Source: an uncultured Muribaculaceae bacterium
GTDB lineage: Bacteria; Bacteroidota; Bacteroidia; Bacteroidales; Muribaculaceae
Assembly (NCBI GenBank): GCA_910586475.1
Contig: CAJUHM010000023.1
Coordinates: 1 to 38,067 of the forward strand
Direction of reading: 5' to 3'
DNA: 38,067 nt
In this document: positions 11,357 to 19,819 of the stretch, in pieces
Layout: the number at the start of each line of letters is the position of its first letter
How positions within the stretch are numbered: position 1 is the stretch's first letter
Position numbers and translations under genes: made by a program
Notes under the pieces: generated by a model
Database searches by the model: none
The model's input: only the letters and a program-made list of their open reading frames with translations
Told to the model about the DNA's origin: nothing

Positions 11357-12493
11357 ATGAACCGACGCACATTTCTTAAATCAACCGCCTTAGCCACCGC
11401 TGCTCTGACCATGTTTCCGTCAGAAGCGATCTCTGCGGCGGTCTCCACGTCAAAGCCAACCCTCAGGCCCGGACGTCTTAATCTGAATTTCAGGCCTTAT
11501 GAACTGCGGCTGCGCCACGCCTTCAATCTCGCTCGCTATCAGCGCACGACGACGCCTGACGTTCTGGTGACACTTACGCTCGACGACATCACCGGCTATG
11601 GCGAAGCATCGATGCCACCCTATCTCGGTGAATCTGTCGAATCGGTCTGCTCGTTTCTGTCGAAACTCGACCTCAGTCAGTTTTCCGATCCCTTCCGGAT
11701 CGAGGACATCCATGACTACATGGAATCCGTCGCGCCCGACAACCGAGCCGCCAAAGCGGCCGTCGACATTGCCCTCCACGATCTGACCGGGAAAATCATG
11801 AACCAGCCCTGGCATAAAATCTGGGGACTGAATCCCGACAACTGTCCGAACACATATTTCACCATCGGCATTGATTCCCCCGAAATCGTCAGGCGCAAAG
11901 TCGAAGAAGCGAGTCCCTACAGAGTCCTGAAAGTCAAAATGGGTCTCGACAACGACCGGGAAACCGTAGAAATCATCCGGTCAATGACCGACGTCCCGAT
12001 CTGTGTCGATGTCAATCAGGGCTGGACCGACCGGGGCAAAGCTCTTGAAATGTGCCACTGGCTAAAGGAGCTCGGATGCGTTTTTGTCGAACGGCCATTC
12101 GACGTATCGGCGATCGACGACACTGCCTGGCTCACCCAGCACTCCCCCATCCCAATCATAGCCGACGAATTTATCCGACGCATATCCGACGTCGGACGCG
12201 CAGCTCAGGCCTATTCCGGGATCAACATCAAACTGATGAAAAGCACCGGAATGCACGAAGCCTACCAGATGGCCACACTTGCCCGGGCGATGGGGCTGAA
12301 GGTAATGCTCGGCTGCATGACAGAGACTTCATGCGCTGTCACAGCCGCAGCTCAGCTCGCCCCGATGGCCGACTTTGCCGATCTCGACGGAAACCTTCTG
12401 ATTGCCAACGACTGCTTTGACGGTCTGAAAATAACTGACGGGAAGATCACTCTTCCAGAGCGTCCCGGAATCGGAGTTGTCCCTCTGGTCTGA
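11357..12493 (+). CDS. dipeptide epimerase (L-Ala-D/L-Glu epimerase type), enolase superfamily, with a Tat-like leader
   Basis: 378 residues. The N-terminus NRRTFLKSTALATAAL is a twin-arginine-type export signal, predicting a periplasmic enzyme. The enolase-superfamily barrel carries the muconate-lactonizing subgroup residues: the KxK acid/base motif K192-V-K194, metal ligands D218, E245 and D270, and the opposite-face lysine K292 in INIKLMKSTG. The C-terminal segment TETSCAVTAAAQL and FADLDGNLLI resembles dipeptide epimerases acting on L-Ala-D-Glu from peptidoglycan. Likely reaction: epimerisation of muropeptide-derived Ala-Glu dipeptides. Other dipeptide specificities occur in this family, so substrate is inferred. 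It probably forms an operon with the antiporter (21 nt upstream). Confidence 0.88.
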   Translation: MNRRTFLKSTALATAALTMFPSEAISAAVSTSKPTLRPGRLNLNFRPYELRLRHAFNLARYQRTTTPDVLVTLTLDDITGYGEASMPPYLGESVESVCSFLSKLDLSQFSDPFRIEDIHDYMESVAPDNRAAKAAVDIALHDLTGKIMNQPWHKIWGLNPDNCPNTYFTIGIDSPEIVRRKVEEASPYRVLKVKMGLDNDRETVEIIRSMTDVPICVDVNQGWTDRGKALEMCHWLKELGCVFVERPFDVSAIDDTAWLTQHSPIPIIADEFIRRISDVGRAAQAYSGINIKLMKSTGMHEAYQMATLARAMGLKVMLGCMTETSCAVTAAAQLAPMADFADLDGNLLIANDCFDGLKITDGKITLPERPGIGVVPLV

Positions 12494-12564
12494 CATACGC
12501 TTTCCATCTGAACAGAATAAACACAATAGCCACATTTTTTTCAAGTCCCTAAAAACCACGAGTC

Positions 12565-14199
12565 ATGAAATTCTCACAAGGCACCACCCTACAGTCTGGC
12601 GTTTACATTGTCGACAATTTCCTCCGTTCGTCGGAGGCCGTCGAGATATATCTCGGCCACAATGCCGCGTCAAACGAAAAAATAATGATCCACAGGCTTC
12701 TCGACAGCCTCTCCGGCTACTCCGACATCTTTCTTGAAAAAGCCAGAGCCTATGCTCAAGCTCCCGAATCTGCTTTTGTCAGACTGATCGATGCGTTCAT
12801 CGAGGGCGACGACGCCTGCCTTATAACCGGTGACATCAGCGGCACTCCTCTCGGCCGACAGTTCCCCGGACAGACTGACGAAACGACCGCACGCAGAATC
12901 ATCGCCTCGCTCGCCAATTCAGTCAATATTCTCCACCGGCTCGGCTATCCCGTTCTTTCACTCTCTCCCGAATCAGTCTATATCAATGTTGACGGACAGC
13001 CGGTCATCACGGAATTCTCCCTCCCGATACCGCTCATCAGCGAAAACAGCACTACCAATACTTATGCCGCACGCGAACGCTACGGAGCAACCGGACGCAA
13101 CAACCCAACCCATGACCTCTATTCTCTTGGCGCGATCTACTATCGGCTTATCACAGGACAGACCCCGCCGGAAGTCAGCATAATTCAGGAAAGAGGACTT
13201 GAATATCCGCCGGAAGTCAGCGACGAAACCGCCGACATCATTGACAAAGCCCTTGATCCGAGACCAGCAAACCGATTCTCTTCCGCCGACGAATTCATTG
13301 CCGCTATATCCGGCAACACCGGCTCGACAGGAAGCATGCTCTCCTATTACTCGCATGCCGCCGAGCCAGCCCCCGCACCCGAACCGCTTCCGAAAGCAGA
13401 CGTTCCCGTGGATGTCACACCCACCCCAGTTGCAGAAGAGCCGAAAACTATTGAAAACAAACCGAAGCCTCAGCCCATACCTGAACCCCATCCGACCGGC
13501 AACGCTGTGACTCCGCAACCCGTTGCCACACCGCCGGTCCCCCCAACCCCACCAGCACCACCAGCACCTGCAGCACCTGCAGCACCTGCAGCCCCACAGT
13601 CCAGACAAGCTCCCGAACCAGAACCCGAACCAGAAATCACGGCTGCGCCGCCGGCAAAAACTAAAAAAAGCTCCGGCCTCCGCTCTCTGATTGCGATCGG
13701 AGGTCTCGTCGTGGTCGGAATCATTGCCGGAGTTGCATATGTCTTCTGGCCCGACAGTGCCACATCTACCGCGTCCTCGGATCTCGCAGCTCCCGTTTTG
13801 CCGGACACTCCCGAAAATGACACCCTGACCGACTCGCTGCTCACCGTAGGTGTCAGCAAATTCCTCTATACAGGCCCGGTCAACGCATCAGGACTTCCCG
13901 AAGGACAAGGTCTGGCAAAATATCAGGGCGGACAATGGCAATCCTACGAAGGCGAATGGACCGAAGGCATCTGGAACGGCTCAGGAAAACTGATCTACAC
14001 CAACGGCGACATTTTCGAAGGCACTTTTGTAGAAGGCACTTTTGCAGAAGGCAAGTATCTGATACAGCCAGATCAGACAGGCAAAGGCAGCTACTTCTCC
14101 GGAACGTTTAAAAACGGAACGCCATTCGAAGGCTCTTGGTATCAGCCCGACGGAAAAGCATTCCAGAAAGTCTCCGGCGGAAACACGACATTCCTTTAG
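12565..14199 (+). CDS. transmembrane pseudokinase with C-terminal MORN repeats
   Basis: 544 residues: a Ser/Thr kinase-like domain (about 10-250), a Pro/Ala/Glu-rich linker (about 265-365), one transmembrane helix (about 372-393) and periplasmic MORN-like repeats (about 430-530: YEGEWTEGIWNGSGKLIYTNGD, then similar units). The fold is recognisable from LHRLGYPV, PTHDLYSLGAIYYRLITG and DPRPANRFSS. The catalytic residues are gone: HRDxKPEN reads V130-L-S-L-S-P-E-S137, DFG reads E150-F-S152, and the glycine loop and VAIK lysine are not evident. It should therefore not phosphorylate substrates in the canonical way. It heads a five-gene cluster with a PP2C phosphatase, implying a scaffold or sensor role. 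The ATG at 12565 begins the domain directly. Confidence 0.85.
   Translation: MKFSQGTTLQSGVYIVDNFLRSSEAVEIYLGHNAASNEKIMIHRLLDSLSGYSDIFLEKARAYAQAPESAFVRLIDAFIEGDDACLITGDISGTPLGRQFPGQTDETTARRIIASLANSVNILHRLGYPVLSLSPESVYINVDGQPVITEFSLPIPLISENSTTNTYAARERYGATGRNNPTHDLYSLGAIYYRLITGQTPPEVSIIQERGLEYPPEVSDETADIIDKALDPRPANRFSSADEFIAAISGNTGSTGSMLSYYSHAAEPAPAPEPLPKADVPVDVTPTPVAEEPKTIENKPKPQPIPEPHPTGNAVTPQPVATPPVPPTPPAPPAPAAPAAPAAPQSRQAPEPEPEPEITAAPPAKTKKSSGLRSLIAIGGLVVVGIIAGVAYVFWPDSATSTASSDLAAPVLPDTPENDTLTDSLLTVGVSKFLYTGPVNASGLPEGQGLAKYQGGQWQSYEGEWTEGIWNGSGKLIYTNGDIFEGTFVEGTFAEGKYLIQPDQTGKGSYFSGTFKNGTPFEGSWYQPDGKAFQKVSGGNTTFL
13564..13590 (+). repeat. short tandem repeat in the pseudokinase linker
   Basis: The 9-nt unit GCACCTGCA occurs three times in tandem (13564, 13573, 13582), encoding Ala-Pro-Ala repeats, within a longer CCA/GCA-rich tract (about 13538-13600). 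A second short repeat, GAACC(C/A), follows near 13614-13632. Copy number could vary by slippage in multiples of three, changing linker length without a frameshift. Confidence 0.7.
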
Positions 14200-14234
14200 A
14201 AATCACTACTCAGCCCACTAATCGCGCCTCTCCA

Positions 14235-14969
14235 ATGAAACCGAAAAAATTCCGCATAACCGTCCTGCTGGCTGTCGCTCTGGCTCTCGGGACATTGCCG
14301 CTTCCGGCCCAGATGCTCATTGTCAGACCGGCAGAAAAACCGCCCACCCCGAAAGTCATCCCGGCCTCAATCTCAAAAGCCGAAGCTTCGATCTCGGAAT
14401 CCAACTCCCGGCTTTCGAAACGCATGGCCGCAACCAGGCGCAGGACTCCCCGGACACAGGCTGCAACCATGTCACTACCACCTTTGGAATTCACCGTCGT
14501 GACCGAATCTGAACTGACCCCAAGAATCGACCTGTCGAAATTCAGCGCACCCCGGCCGGAGAGCCGTTGCCGCGAACTCGAACAGGCTTCAGTCCGCCCG
14601 ATCCCCGTCGGTGACGCAATGGTCGGCATTCCCGACTGTCTCGAAATTCTCGAATCCTCAGCCGACTTCTTCATCGGCGCCCTCGACGACGTGGTTCAGA
14701 TCGACTCATGGCAGTTCGACGAGACATATAAACTCTCAACTCCCGAAGCCTACATCCGCTACATCACGCGTCTCTACAACGGTGCCCCCGAATCGACTGT
14801 GACCGACGGCGACAAAACCGAAATTGCAGGCTTCGACACCGAATCGGGCAAAAGCTACCGCGTGGCTATGCAGAAATCCGGCTCGAAGTTCTACGTCACC
14901 CGGATGGTCTACAGACCGGCCGTCGAATCAGCCGTGACAAACTTGTTTCCGACCATGCTCAACCTCTGA
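14235..14969 (+). CDS. secreted protein of unknown function
   Basis: 244 residues from the ATG at 14235; an upstream in-frame start would overlap the preceding gene and mask the signal peptide. A signal peptide is clear (basic start, hydrophobic 8-21, cleavage near LPAQ at 23-26). A basic, serine-rich segment follows (about 45-80) with KAEASISESNSRLSKR. The C-terminal half (about 150-244) has mixed alpha/beta character (VQIDSWQFDETYKLSTPEAYIRYITRLYNG). No known domain is recognised. It lies 35 nt after the pseudokinase and 13 nt before the SUMF1-type gene, so it very likely belongs to the same transcript and acts in the periplasm with the extracytoplasmic parts of its neighbours. Confidence 0.7.
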   Translation: MKPKKFRITVLLAVALALGTLPLPAQMLIVRPAEKPPTPKVIPASISKAEASISESNSRLSKRMAATRRRTPRTQAATMSLPPLEFTVVTESELTPRIDLSKFSAPRPESRCRELEQASVRPIPVGDAMVGIPDCLEILESSADFFIGALDDVVQIDSWQFDETYKLSTPEAYIRYITRLYNGAPESTVTDGDKTEIAGFDTESGKSYRVAMQKSGSKFYVTRMVYRPAVESAVTNLFPTMLNL

Positions 14970-14982
14970 CAATTCCGGACCT

Positions 14983-15819
14983 ATGAAAAAAACTCTGCAT
15001 TTTATTCTGACAGCCGCCCTCTCAGCGGCAGTGGCCGGCGCATCAGCATCCACTCCTGCGGCGACAGCCAATTTCATCGAAACGACGCGAGGTCTCGACA
15101 TCCCGATGGTGTTCATCGGCGAAACGACATTCCGCATGGGGGGCACACCCGATCAGGATCAGCCGGAAGATGACGAGACGGTCCACAACGTCACACTCTC
15201 GTCCTTCTACATTGCCGCAACCGAAATCACTCAGTCTCAATGGGAAAAAGTGATGGGCACAACCATCGGACAGATGAAAGAGAAAGCCGGCAGCACAGCA
15301 CGCTCCTATGGCGAAGGGGCTGACCACCCGATGTACTACGTGAGCTGGAACGACGCGATTCTGTTCTGCCGCAGACTTTCGGCTCTGACCGGATTGAACT
15401 ACCGCCTCCCGACAGAAGCCGAATGGGAGCTTGCCGCACGCGGAGGATCCGAATCGCCCCAGACAAAGTTCGCAGGCTCCGACAACCTCGACGACGTCGG
15501 ATGGTATGTCGACAATGCCGACGTGGACCGCTTCAACAAAGGGAATCCCGATTCGCATCCCGTCACGACCCTTGCGCCCAACCGTCTTGGAATCTTCGAC
15601 ATGAGCGGAAATGTCTGTGAATGGGTCCTCGACTTCTATTCCCCCTATGCCGACACTCCGGCAGTCAACCCCGTCGGACGCCCCTACAACGGCGACCGGG
15701 TCTACCGCGGCGGGGCCTTCCGTTCAAGCAAGGACTATTGCCGCGTGGCCTTCCGAAACTCCAATTCGCCGACATTCGCATCGGAAATCACCGGTTTCAG
15801 GGTCGTCTGCGAGCCCTGA
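14983..15819 (+). CDS. secreted SUMF1/FGE-sulfatase-fold protein
   Basis: 278 residues with an N-terminal signal peptide (about 1-23). The formylglycine-generating-enzyme fold is evident: MVFIGETTFRMGGTPDQDQPEDDE, SSFYIAATEITQSQWEKVMG, HPMYYVSWNDAILFCRRLS, YRLPTEAEWELAARGG, FDMSGNVCEWVLDFY, VYRGGAFRSSKDYCRVAFRN and GFRVVCE. True FGE needs a cysteine pair in the RGGS(x)nC segment; here only the later Cys (KDYCR) is present, so sulfatase activation is unlikely. The domain more probably serves binding or a structural role, as in GldJ/K-type proteins. In many bacteria SUMF1-fold proteins accompany Ser/Thr kinases and PP2C phosphatases, which matches this context. The gene lies 13 nt after the previous one. 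Confidence 0.87.
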   Translation: MKKTLHFILTAALSAAVAGASASTPAATANFIETTRGLDIPMVFIGETTFRMGGTPDQDQPEDDETVHNVTLSSFYIAATEITQSQWEKVMGTTIGQMKEKAGSTARSYGEGADHPMYYVSWNDAILFCRRLSALTGLNYRLPTEAEWELAARGGSESPQTKFAGSDNLDDVGWYVDNADVDRFNKGNPDSHPVTTLAPNRLGIFDMSGNVCEWVLDFYSPYADTPAVNPVGRPYNGDRVYRGGAFRSSKDYCRVAFRNSNSPTFASEITGFRVVCEP

Positions 15820-15855
15820 GCCTCCCATGTTCAAATTTCACAAACTGACTGAACC

Positions 15856-17136
15856 ATGATAACCATTCGCCGCCCACTCTTCTTCTCCGAAATCGGACGC
15901 AAGCCGACACAGGAAGACTGCCTCTTTCCGACCAGCCCCGACATCAGCGACCATCTGTTCATTCTTTGTGACGGCATGGGAGGCCACAACAAGGGCGATG
16001 TCGCTTCTTCGACCGTAGCCCGGACTCTGGAAAAATCCCTGTCGGAATTTCTCCGAAACCGACAGGCCATAACTCCACGGCGATTCAACTCCGCCCTGAC
16101 CGAAGCCGACGACGCTCTCGAAAAGATTCCGGAGGCCACCTCAGAACCCCGTCCCGGAACCACTCTGGCAGCCATCGCCATAAACTCCCGCTCAATCCTT
16201 GCCGCACACATCGGTGACTCCCGGATCTATCACATCCGCCCGTCGATCTTCGACCCCGCAAAAGGTCAATCGGGAATTCTCTATCGATCCGAAGACCATT
16301 CCATTGTCGGCGAACTCGTCAGGACAGGGCAGATCACAGACGACGAAGCGCGGACACATCCCCGCCGCAACATCATCACTCGTGCGATCCAGCCCGGACT
16401 GCAGAACCGCTTCGAACCAACCTTCCGCAAAATAACCGACATCCGCTCGGGCGACTACCTATTTCTTTGCACAGACGGAATCATCGAACAGCTCTCCGAC
16501 AGCGAGCTTGCCGGAATCCTTGCCGACACAACCCTGTCCGACACAGAAAAAATCTATGCAATCAAAAAAATCTGCGACAACGGAACACGCGACAACTACA
16601 CAGCCTGCCTCATCCCCATTTCGGCTGTCGAGATTCCGGCGCGGAAAAAGCGCGTCACACTCCGACAGCTGATCATCCTCGCCTTCCTAACCGCCCTCGC
16701 CGTCATGGCATCACTCGGAATTGCATTCCACTACTTCTGCCAGAACCAGCCCGAAGAATCCGGCAACACGCTCAAGACCGACTCTGCGGCAACTCCTGCG
16801 GACACTGCGGCAATCGACACAATACGGCTCCTGACGCCGATCATAACAACAACCGACTCCACTCCTGATCCGCAGACCGGACAGCCAGCTCCTCCTGCCG
16901 AAACCGATCACGTCCCGATACAGACCGCCATACAGGCCGACACATCCGCTACCCGCCATACAGAAACCCACTCAGAGCCGAATCAACCTGCCAAAACGAC
17001 TGAAACTGCAGAAATGCCAGACTCTCTCCAGGCCCCGCCGCCATCCGTCGTCCCTCCAAAACCCGACAGAACCAAACCGGCCATAGTCCCCACGCGAAGA
17101 AAAGAAAAAACAACCCGGCCACAGCCATTAGCCTGA
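15856..17136 (+). CDS. membrane-anchored PP2C-family Ser/Thr protein phosphatase
   Basis: 426 residues: a cytoplasmic PP2C domain (about 5-256), a transmembrane helix (about 271-293) and a Pro/Thr-rich, probably periplasmic tail (about 295-426). Metal-binding motifs are intact: QED at 19-21, CDGMGGHNKGD with D39, GDSR with D121, CTDG with D207 and RDNYT with D246. RPGTTLAAIA and THPRRNIITRAI also match bacterial PP2C enzymes. It should remove phosphate from Ser/Thr residues using two Mg2+/Mn2+ ions. It sits in the same cluster as a catalytically dead kinase, and no active Ser/Thr kinase is seen in this window, so its substrate's kinase must lie elsewhere or its role has diverged. Spacing is 36 nt upstream and 11 nt downstream. 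Confidence 0.92.
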   Translation: MITIRRPLFFSEIGRKPTQEDCLFPTSPDISDHLFILCDGMGGHNKGDVASSTVARTLEKSLSEFLRNRQAITPRRFNSALTEADDALEKIPEATSEPRPGTTLAAIAINSRSILAAHIGDSRIYHIRPSIFDPAKGQSGILYRSEDHSIVGELVRTGQITDDEARTHPRRNIITRAIQPGLQNRFEPTFRKITDIRSGDYLFLCTDGIIEQLSDSELAGILADTTLSDTEKIYAIKKICDNGTRDNYTACLIPISAVEIPARKKRVTLRQLIILAFLTALAVMASLGIAFHYFCQNQPEESGNTLKTDSAATPADTAAIDTIRLLTPIITTTDSTPDPQTGQPAPPAETDHVPIQTAIQADTSATRHTETHSEPNQPAKTTETAEMPDSLQAPPPSVVPPKPDRTKPAIVPTRRKEKTTRPQPLA

Positions 17137-17147
17137 CCTTCTCACCT

Positions 17148-17945
17148 ATGAAACAGATCCGCCTACAACTTCTGATAATCCTCTGCGTCGCCACACTCCC
17201 ACTCCCGGCATCGGCCCAACGCGCTCTCTACATTCTCTCACAGGGCACCGGCATCGGCCGGCAAAGCCTTATCCCCTTCGACTACGGCTCGCAATTCGAG
17301 CCAGACCTGCTGCGCGCCACATGGGACAACGACGAACACATTATAGCAGCCGGATTCACATTCCACGGACTCCAGATCGCAACAGCACCCCATCCCGACT
17401 GGGGCAACCAGACCTATCGGTTCGCAACAGAATATCCCGAAGAGTTCATCACCGACATGACCGCGAAAGGACTGACAATCACAGAGCTGACAACCGACGG
17501 ACTGAACTGGCTCGCAATCGCCACGGAAGTCGTCCCGGCTCGCCCGCAAATATTTCTCTCATTCTCAGATCCGGTCTCCGACGACGAACGCGCAACTCTG
17601 CGCGAACGGATCGGCAGCCTCGCCGCCGACCACTACTTCATCACCGACGCCGCATGCTCCGGAAACATGTGGAGCATCGTCGCAACCTACAACCCCGAAA
17701 TCGAAGAACAGATCTTCGATTTCCCGCAAGCCGCACGCGACATCTCGGACTTCTTCATGCGCAATCAGGCCAACGGATTCCGCATCTCTGCCGCCGACTA
17801 CGGAAACGGCCACTACCTATGCGTGATGACGCGGACCTCCGGACGCCCGCGTCCACAGGCAATCCTGCCCGGAGTCGAAAATCCAAATGAAGTCATGGAC
17901 CGCTACTGGGGAATGCAGTTCGCCATCACAGGAATCGGCCACTGA
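17148..17945 (+). CDS. secreted repeat protein, resembling DUF7477-type repeats
   Basis: 265 residues with a signal peptide (about 1-23, cleavage near ASA-Q). The mature part shows an internal repeat in which a strand ending in a W/L-x-I-A-T pattern (LQIATA 75-80, WLAIAT 121-126, WSIVAT 175-180, YLCVMT 223-228) alternates with a Q-x-aromatic stretch and a segment like EEFITDMTAKGLTITEL. This resembles DUF7477-type repeats, which I recall being fused to kinases in plants and some bacteria; the match is by eye and tentative. It ends the pseudokinase/PP2C cluster, 11 nt after the phosphatase, and is predicted to be periplasmic. Catalytic function is not apparent; a ligand-sensing or binding role is possible. 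Confidence 0.7.
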   Translation: MKQIRLQLLIILCVATLPLPASAQRALYILSQGTGIGRQSLIPFDYGSQFEPDLLRATWDNDEHIIAAGFTFHGLQIATAPHPDWGNQTYRFATEYPEEFITDMTAKGLTITELTTDGLNWLAIATEVVPARPQIFLSFSDPVSDDERATLRERIGSLAADHYFITDAACSGNMWSIVATYNPEIEEQIFDFPQAARDISDFFMRNQANGFRISAADYGNGHYLCVMTRTSGRPRPQAILPGVENPNEVMDRYWGMQFAITGIGH

Positions 17946-18025
17946 AACACACCACAGCACTCCTGCGGCTCACTTTTTCCCGCAACACAGCTGCCACCTA
18001 TAGCCCGAAAATCGAGTTTTTTCAC

Positions 18026-18033
18026 TAACTTTG
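18026..18033 (+). promoter_or_regulatory. -7 box of the guaA promoter
   Basis: TAACTTTG matches TAnnTTTG, 30 nt before the guaA ATG at 18064. The short spacing supports that ATG rather than an upstream alternative at 18031, which would overlap the box. Confidence 0.55.
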
Positions 18034-18063
18034 CAGACAAATCAACAAACCAACCACCCGCAC

Positions 18064-19584
18064 ATGGAAAAAATCATAATTCTTGACTTCGGCTCCCAGA
18101 CCACACAGCTTATCGGCCGACGTGTCAGAGAGCTAAACACCTATTGCGAGATTCTTCCCTACAACAAGATGCCCTACGATGACCCCTCAGTCATCGGTGT
18201 CATCCTTTCCGGGTCTCCATTCTCAGTCTACGACGAAAAAGCATTCAAGACCGAACTCGACCGTCTTCGCGGACACTACCCCGTCTTAGGCATATGCTAT
18301 GGAGCGCAATTCATCGCCCTCACCTACGGAGGCAAAGTCGAACCCGCAGACTCTCGTGAATACGGACGCGCTCACCTCGCTGAAGTCAACAACTGCGACC
18401 CGCTCCTCAAAGGAATCGAAAAAGGAGCCCAGGTGTGGATGAGCCACGGCGACACAATCACCGCGCTCCCCGAAGGATTCTCCATCATTGCATCGACCGA
18501 TCAGGTCCCCGTCGCTGCATTCCGCGATGAAAACGAAAAAATGTGGGGCGTCCAGTTCCATCCGGAAGTCTACCACTCCGAATGCGGCATGCAGATCCTT
18601 GAAAACTTCGTAGTCGGAATCTGCGGAAGCACTTGCAGCTGGAGCGCAGCCTCATTCATCGAAACCACCGTGCGCGAACTAAAGGCACAGCTCGGCGACG
18701 ACAAAGTTGTGCTCGGCCTATCCGGAGGAGTCGACTCCTCCGTAGCAGCCGTTCTGCTCAACAAAGCGATCGGCAAAAACCTGACATGCATCTTCGTTGA
18801 CCACGGAATGCTACGCAAAAACGAATTCGCCGACGTCATGCGCGACTACGAATGCCTCGGACTGAACGTGATCGGAGTCGACGCATCCCCCAAATTCTTC
18901 GCCGACCTCGCAGGAGTAACAGATCCCGAAACAAAGCGCAAGATAATCGGCCGCGACTTCATCGAAGTCTTCGACGAAGAAGCCCACAAACTGACCGACG
19001 TCAAATGGCTCGGACAGGGAACAATCTACCCCGACTGCATCGAATCGCTATCGATCACCGGAACAACAATCAAAAGCCACCACAACGTCGGAGGACTTCC
19101 CGAAACAATGAAACTCAGCCTCTGCGAACCCCTTCGACTCCTCTTCAAAGACGAAGTGCGTGCCGTCGGACGCGAACTTGGAATGCCTGAACACCTCATC
19201 ACACGCCACCCCTTCCCAGGACCCGGACTCGCAGTCCGCATCCTCGGCGACATAACCCCCGAAAAAGTGGCAGTCCTCCAGGAAGCCGACCACATCTTCA
19301 TCCAGGGACTCCGCGACTGGGGACTCTACGACAAAGTATGGCAGGCTGGCACAATCCTTCTCCCCGTTCAGAGCGTAGGAGTAATGGGCGACGAACGCAC
19401 CTACGAACGTGCCGTCGCTCTCCGTGCCGTCACATCGACCGACGCAATGACAGCCGACTGGGCACGTCTCCCCTACGAATTCCTTGCAGAAGTATCCAAC
19501 AAAATCATCAACAAAGTCCGCGGAGTCAACCGCGTCACCTACGACATCTCCTCCAAGCCGCCGGCAACAATCGAGTGGGAATAA
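18064..19584 (+). CDS. guaA: GMP synthase (glutamine-hydrolysing)
   Basis: Converts XMP to GMP using ATP and the amide nitrogen of glutamine, the last step of de novo guanine nucleotide synthesis. 506 residues, of normal length. The class I glutamine amidotransferase domain carries the nucleophile C78 in LGICYGAQ and a HPEVYHS motif; it is followed by the ATP-pyrophosphatase P-loop LSGGVDSSVAA and the dimerisation domain ending KPPATIEWE. The ATG at 18064 is chosen because MEKIIILDFGSQ is the conserved N-terminus and a -7 promoter box lies just upstream. It is monocistronic, ended by a hairpin at 19630 and convergent with gdhA. Confidence 0.98.
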   Translation: MEKIIILDFGSQTTQLIGRRVRELNTYCEILPYNKMPYDDPSVIGVILSGSPFSVYDEKAFKTELDRLRGHYPVLGICYGAQFIALTYGGKVEPADSREYGRAHLAEVNNCDPLLKGIEKGAQVWMSHGDTITALPEGFSIIASTDQVPVAAFRDENEKMWGVQFHPEVYHSECGMQILENFVVGICGSTCSWSAASFIETTVRELKAQLGDDKVVLGLSGGVDSSVAAVLLNKAIGKNLTCIFVDHGMLRKNEFADVMRDYECLGLNVIGVDASPKFFADLAGVTDPETKRKIIGRDFIEVFDEEAHKLTDVKWLGQGTIYPDCIESLSITGTTIKSHHNVGGLPETMKLSLCEPLRLLFKDEVRAVGRELGMPEHLITRHPFPGPGLAVRILGDITPEKVAVLQEADHIFIQGLRDWGLYDKVWQAGTILLPVQSVGVMGDERTYERAVALRAVTSTDAMTADWARLPYEFLAEVSNKIINKVRGVNRVTYDISSKPPATIEWE

Positions 19585-19629
19585 CCCCCCTGCAACAGTC
19601 AGGATCTCTCACACATAACCCGAAACAAC

Positions 19630-19674
19630 GGCGCTGTGTCAAATTCATGGATTTGGCACAGCGCCTGATCTTTT
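19630..19674 (+). terminator. terminator of guaA
   Basis: GGCGCTGTG (19630-19638) pairs with CACAGCGCC (19657-19665), extended by CAAAT/ATTTG inside, followed by TGATCTTTT. It lies about 45 nt after the guaA stop. Confidence 0.75.
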
Positions 19675-19744
19675 CTGTCGAATAGTGAGAACGCCGCCAG
19701 AATAGCTAAGACAATAGAAGCGCGCAAGAGAAATCGGGCTTCGC

Positions 19745-19793
19745 GAAAAAGACAAAGGAACAGACGGACAGCAAATCAGCCTCCGTCTGTTCC
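19745..19793 (-). terminator. terminator of gdhA
   Basis: GGAACAGACGG (19757-19767) and CCGTCTGTTCC (19783-19793) form a perfect 11-bp stem. On the minus strand it is followed by TTTGTCTTTTTC, a good T-rich tail, 27 nt after the gdhA stop. Confidence 0.85.
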
Positions 19794-19819
19794 CCATTGT
19801 ATATATCAGAATACTAAAC

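Noticed and set aside
13538..13632. CCA/GCA-rich tract considered as a CRISPR-like or mobile repeat
   Set aside because: It is a short in-frame coding repeat in a Pro/Ala linker; no spacers or direct repeats of CRISPR length exist anywhere in the window.
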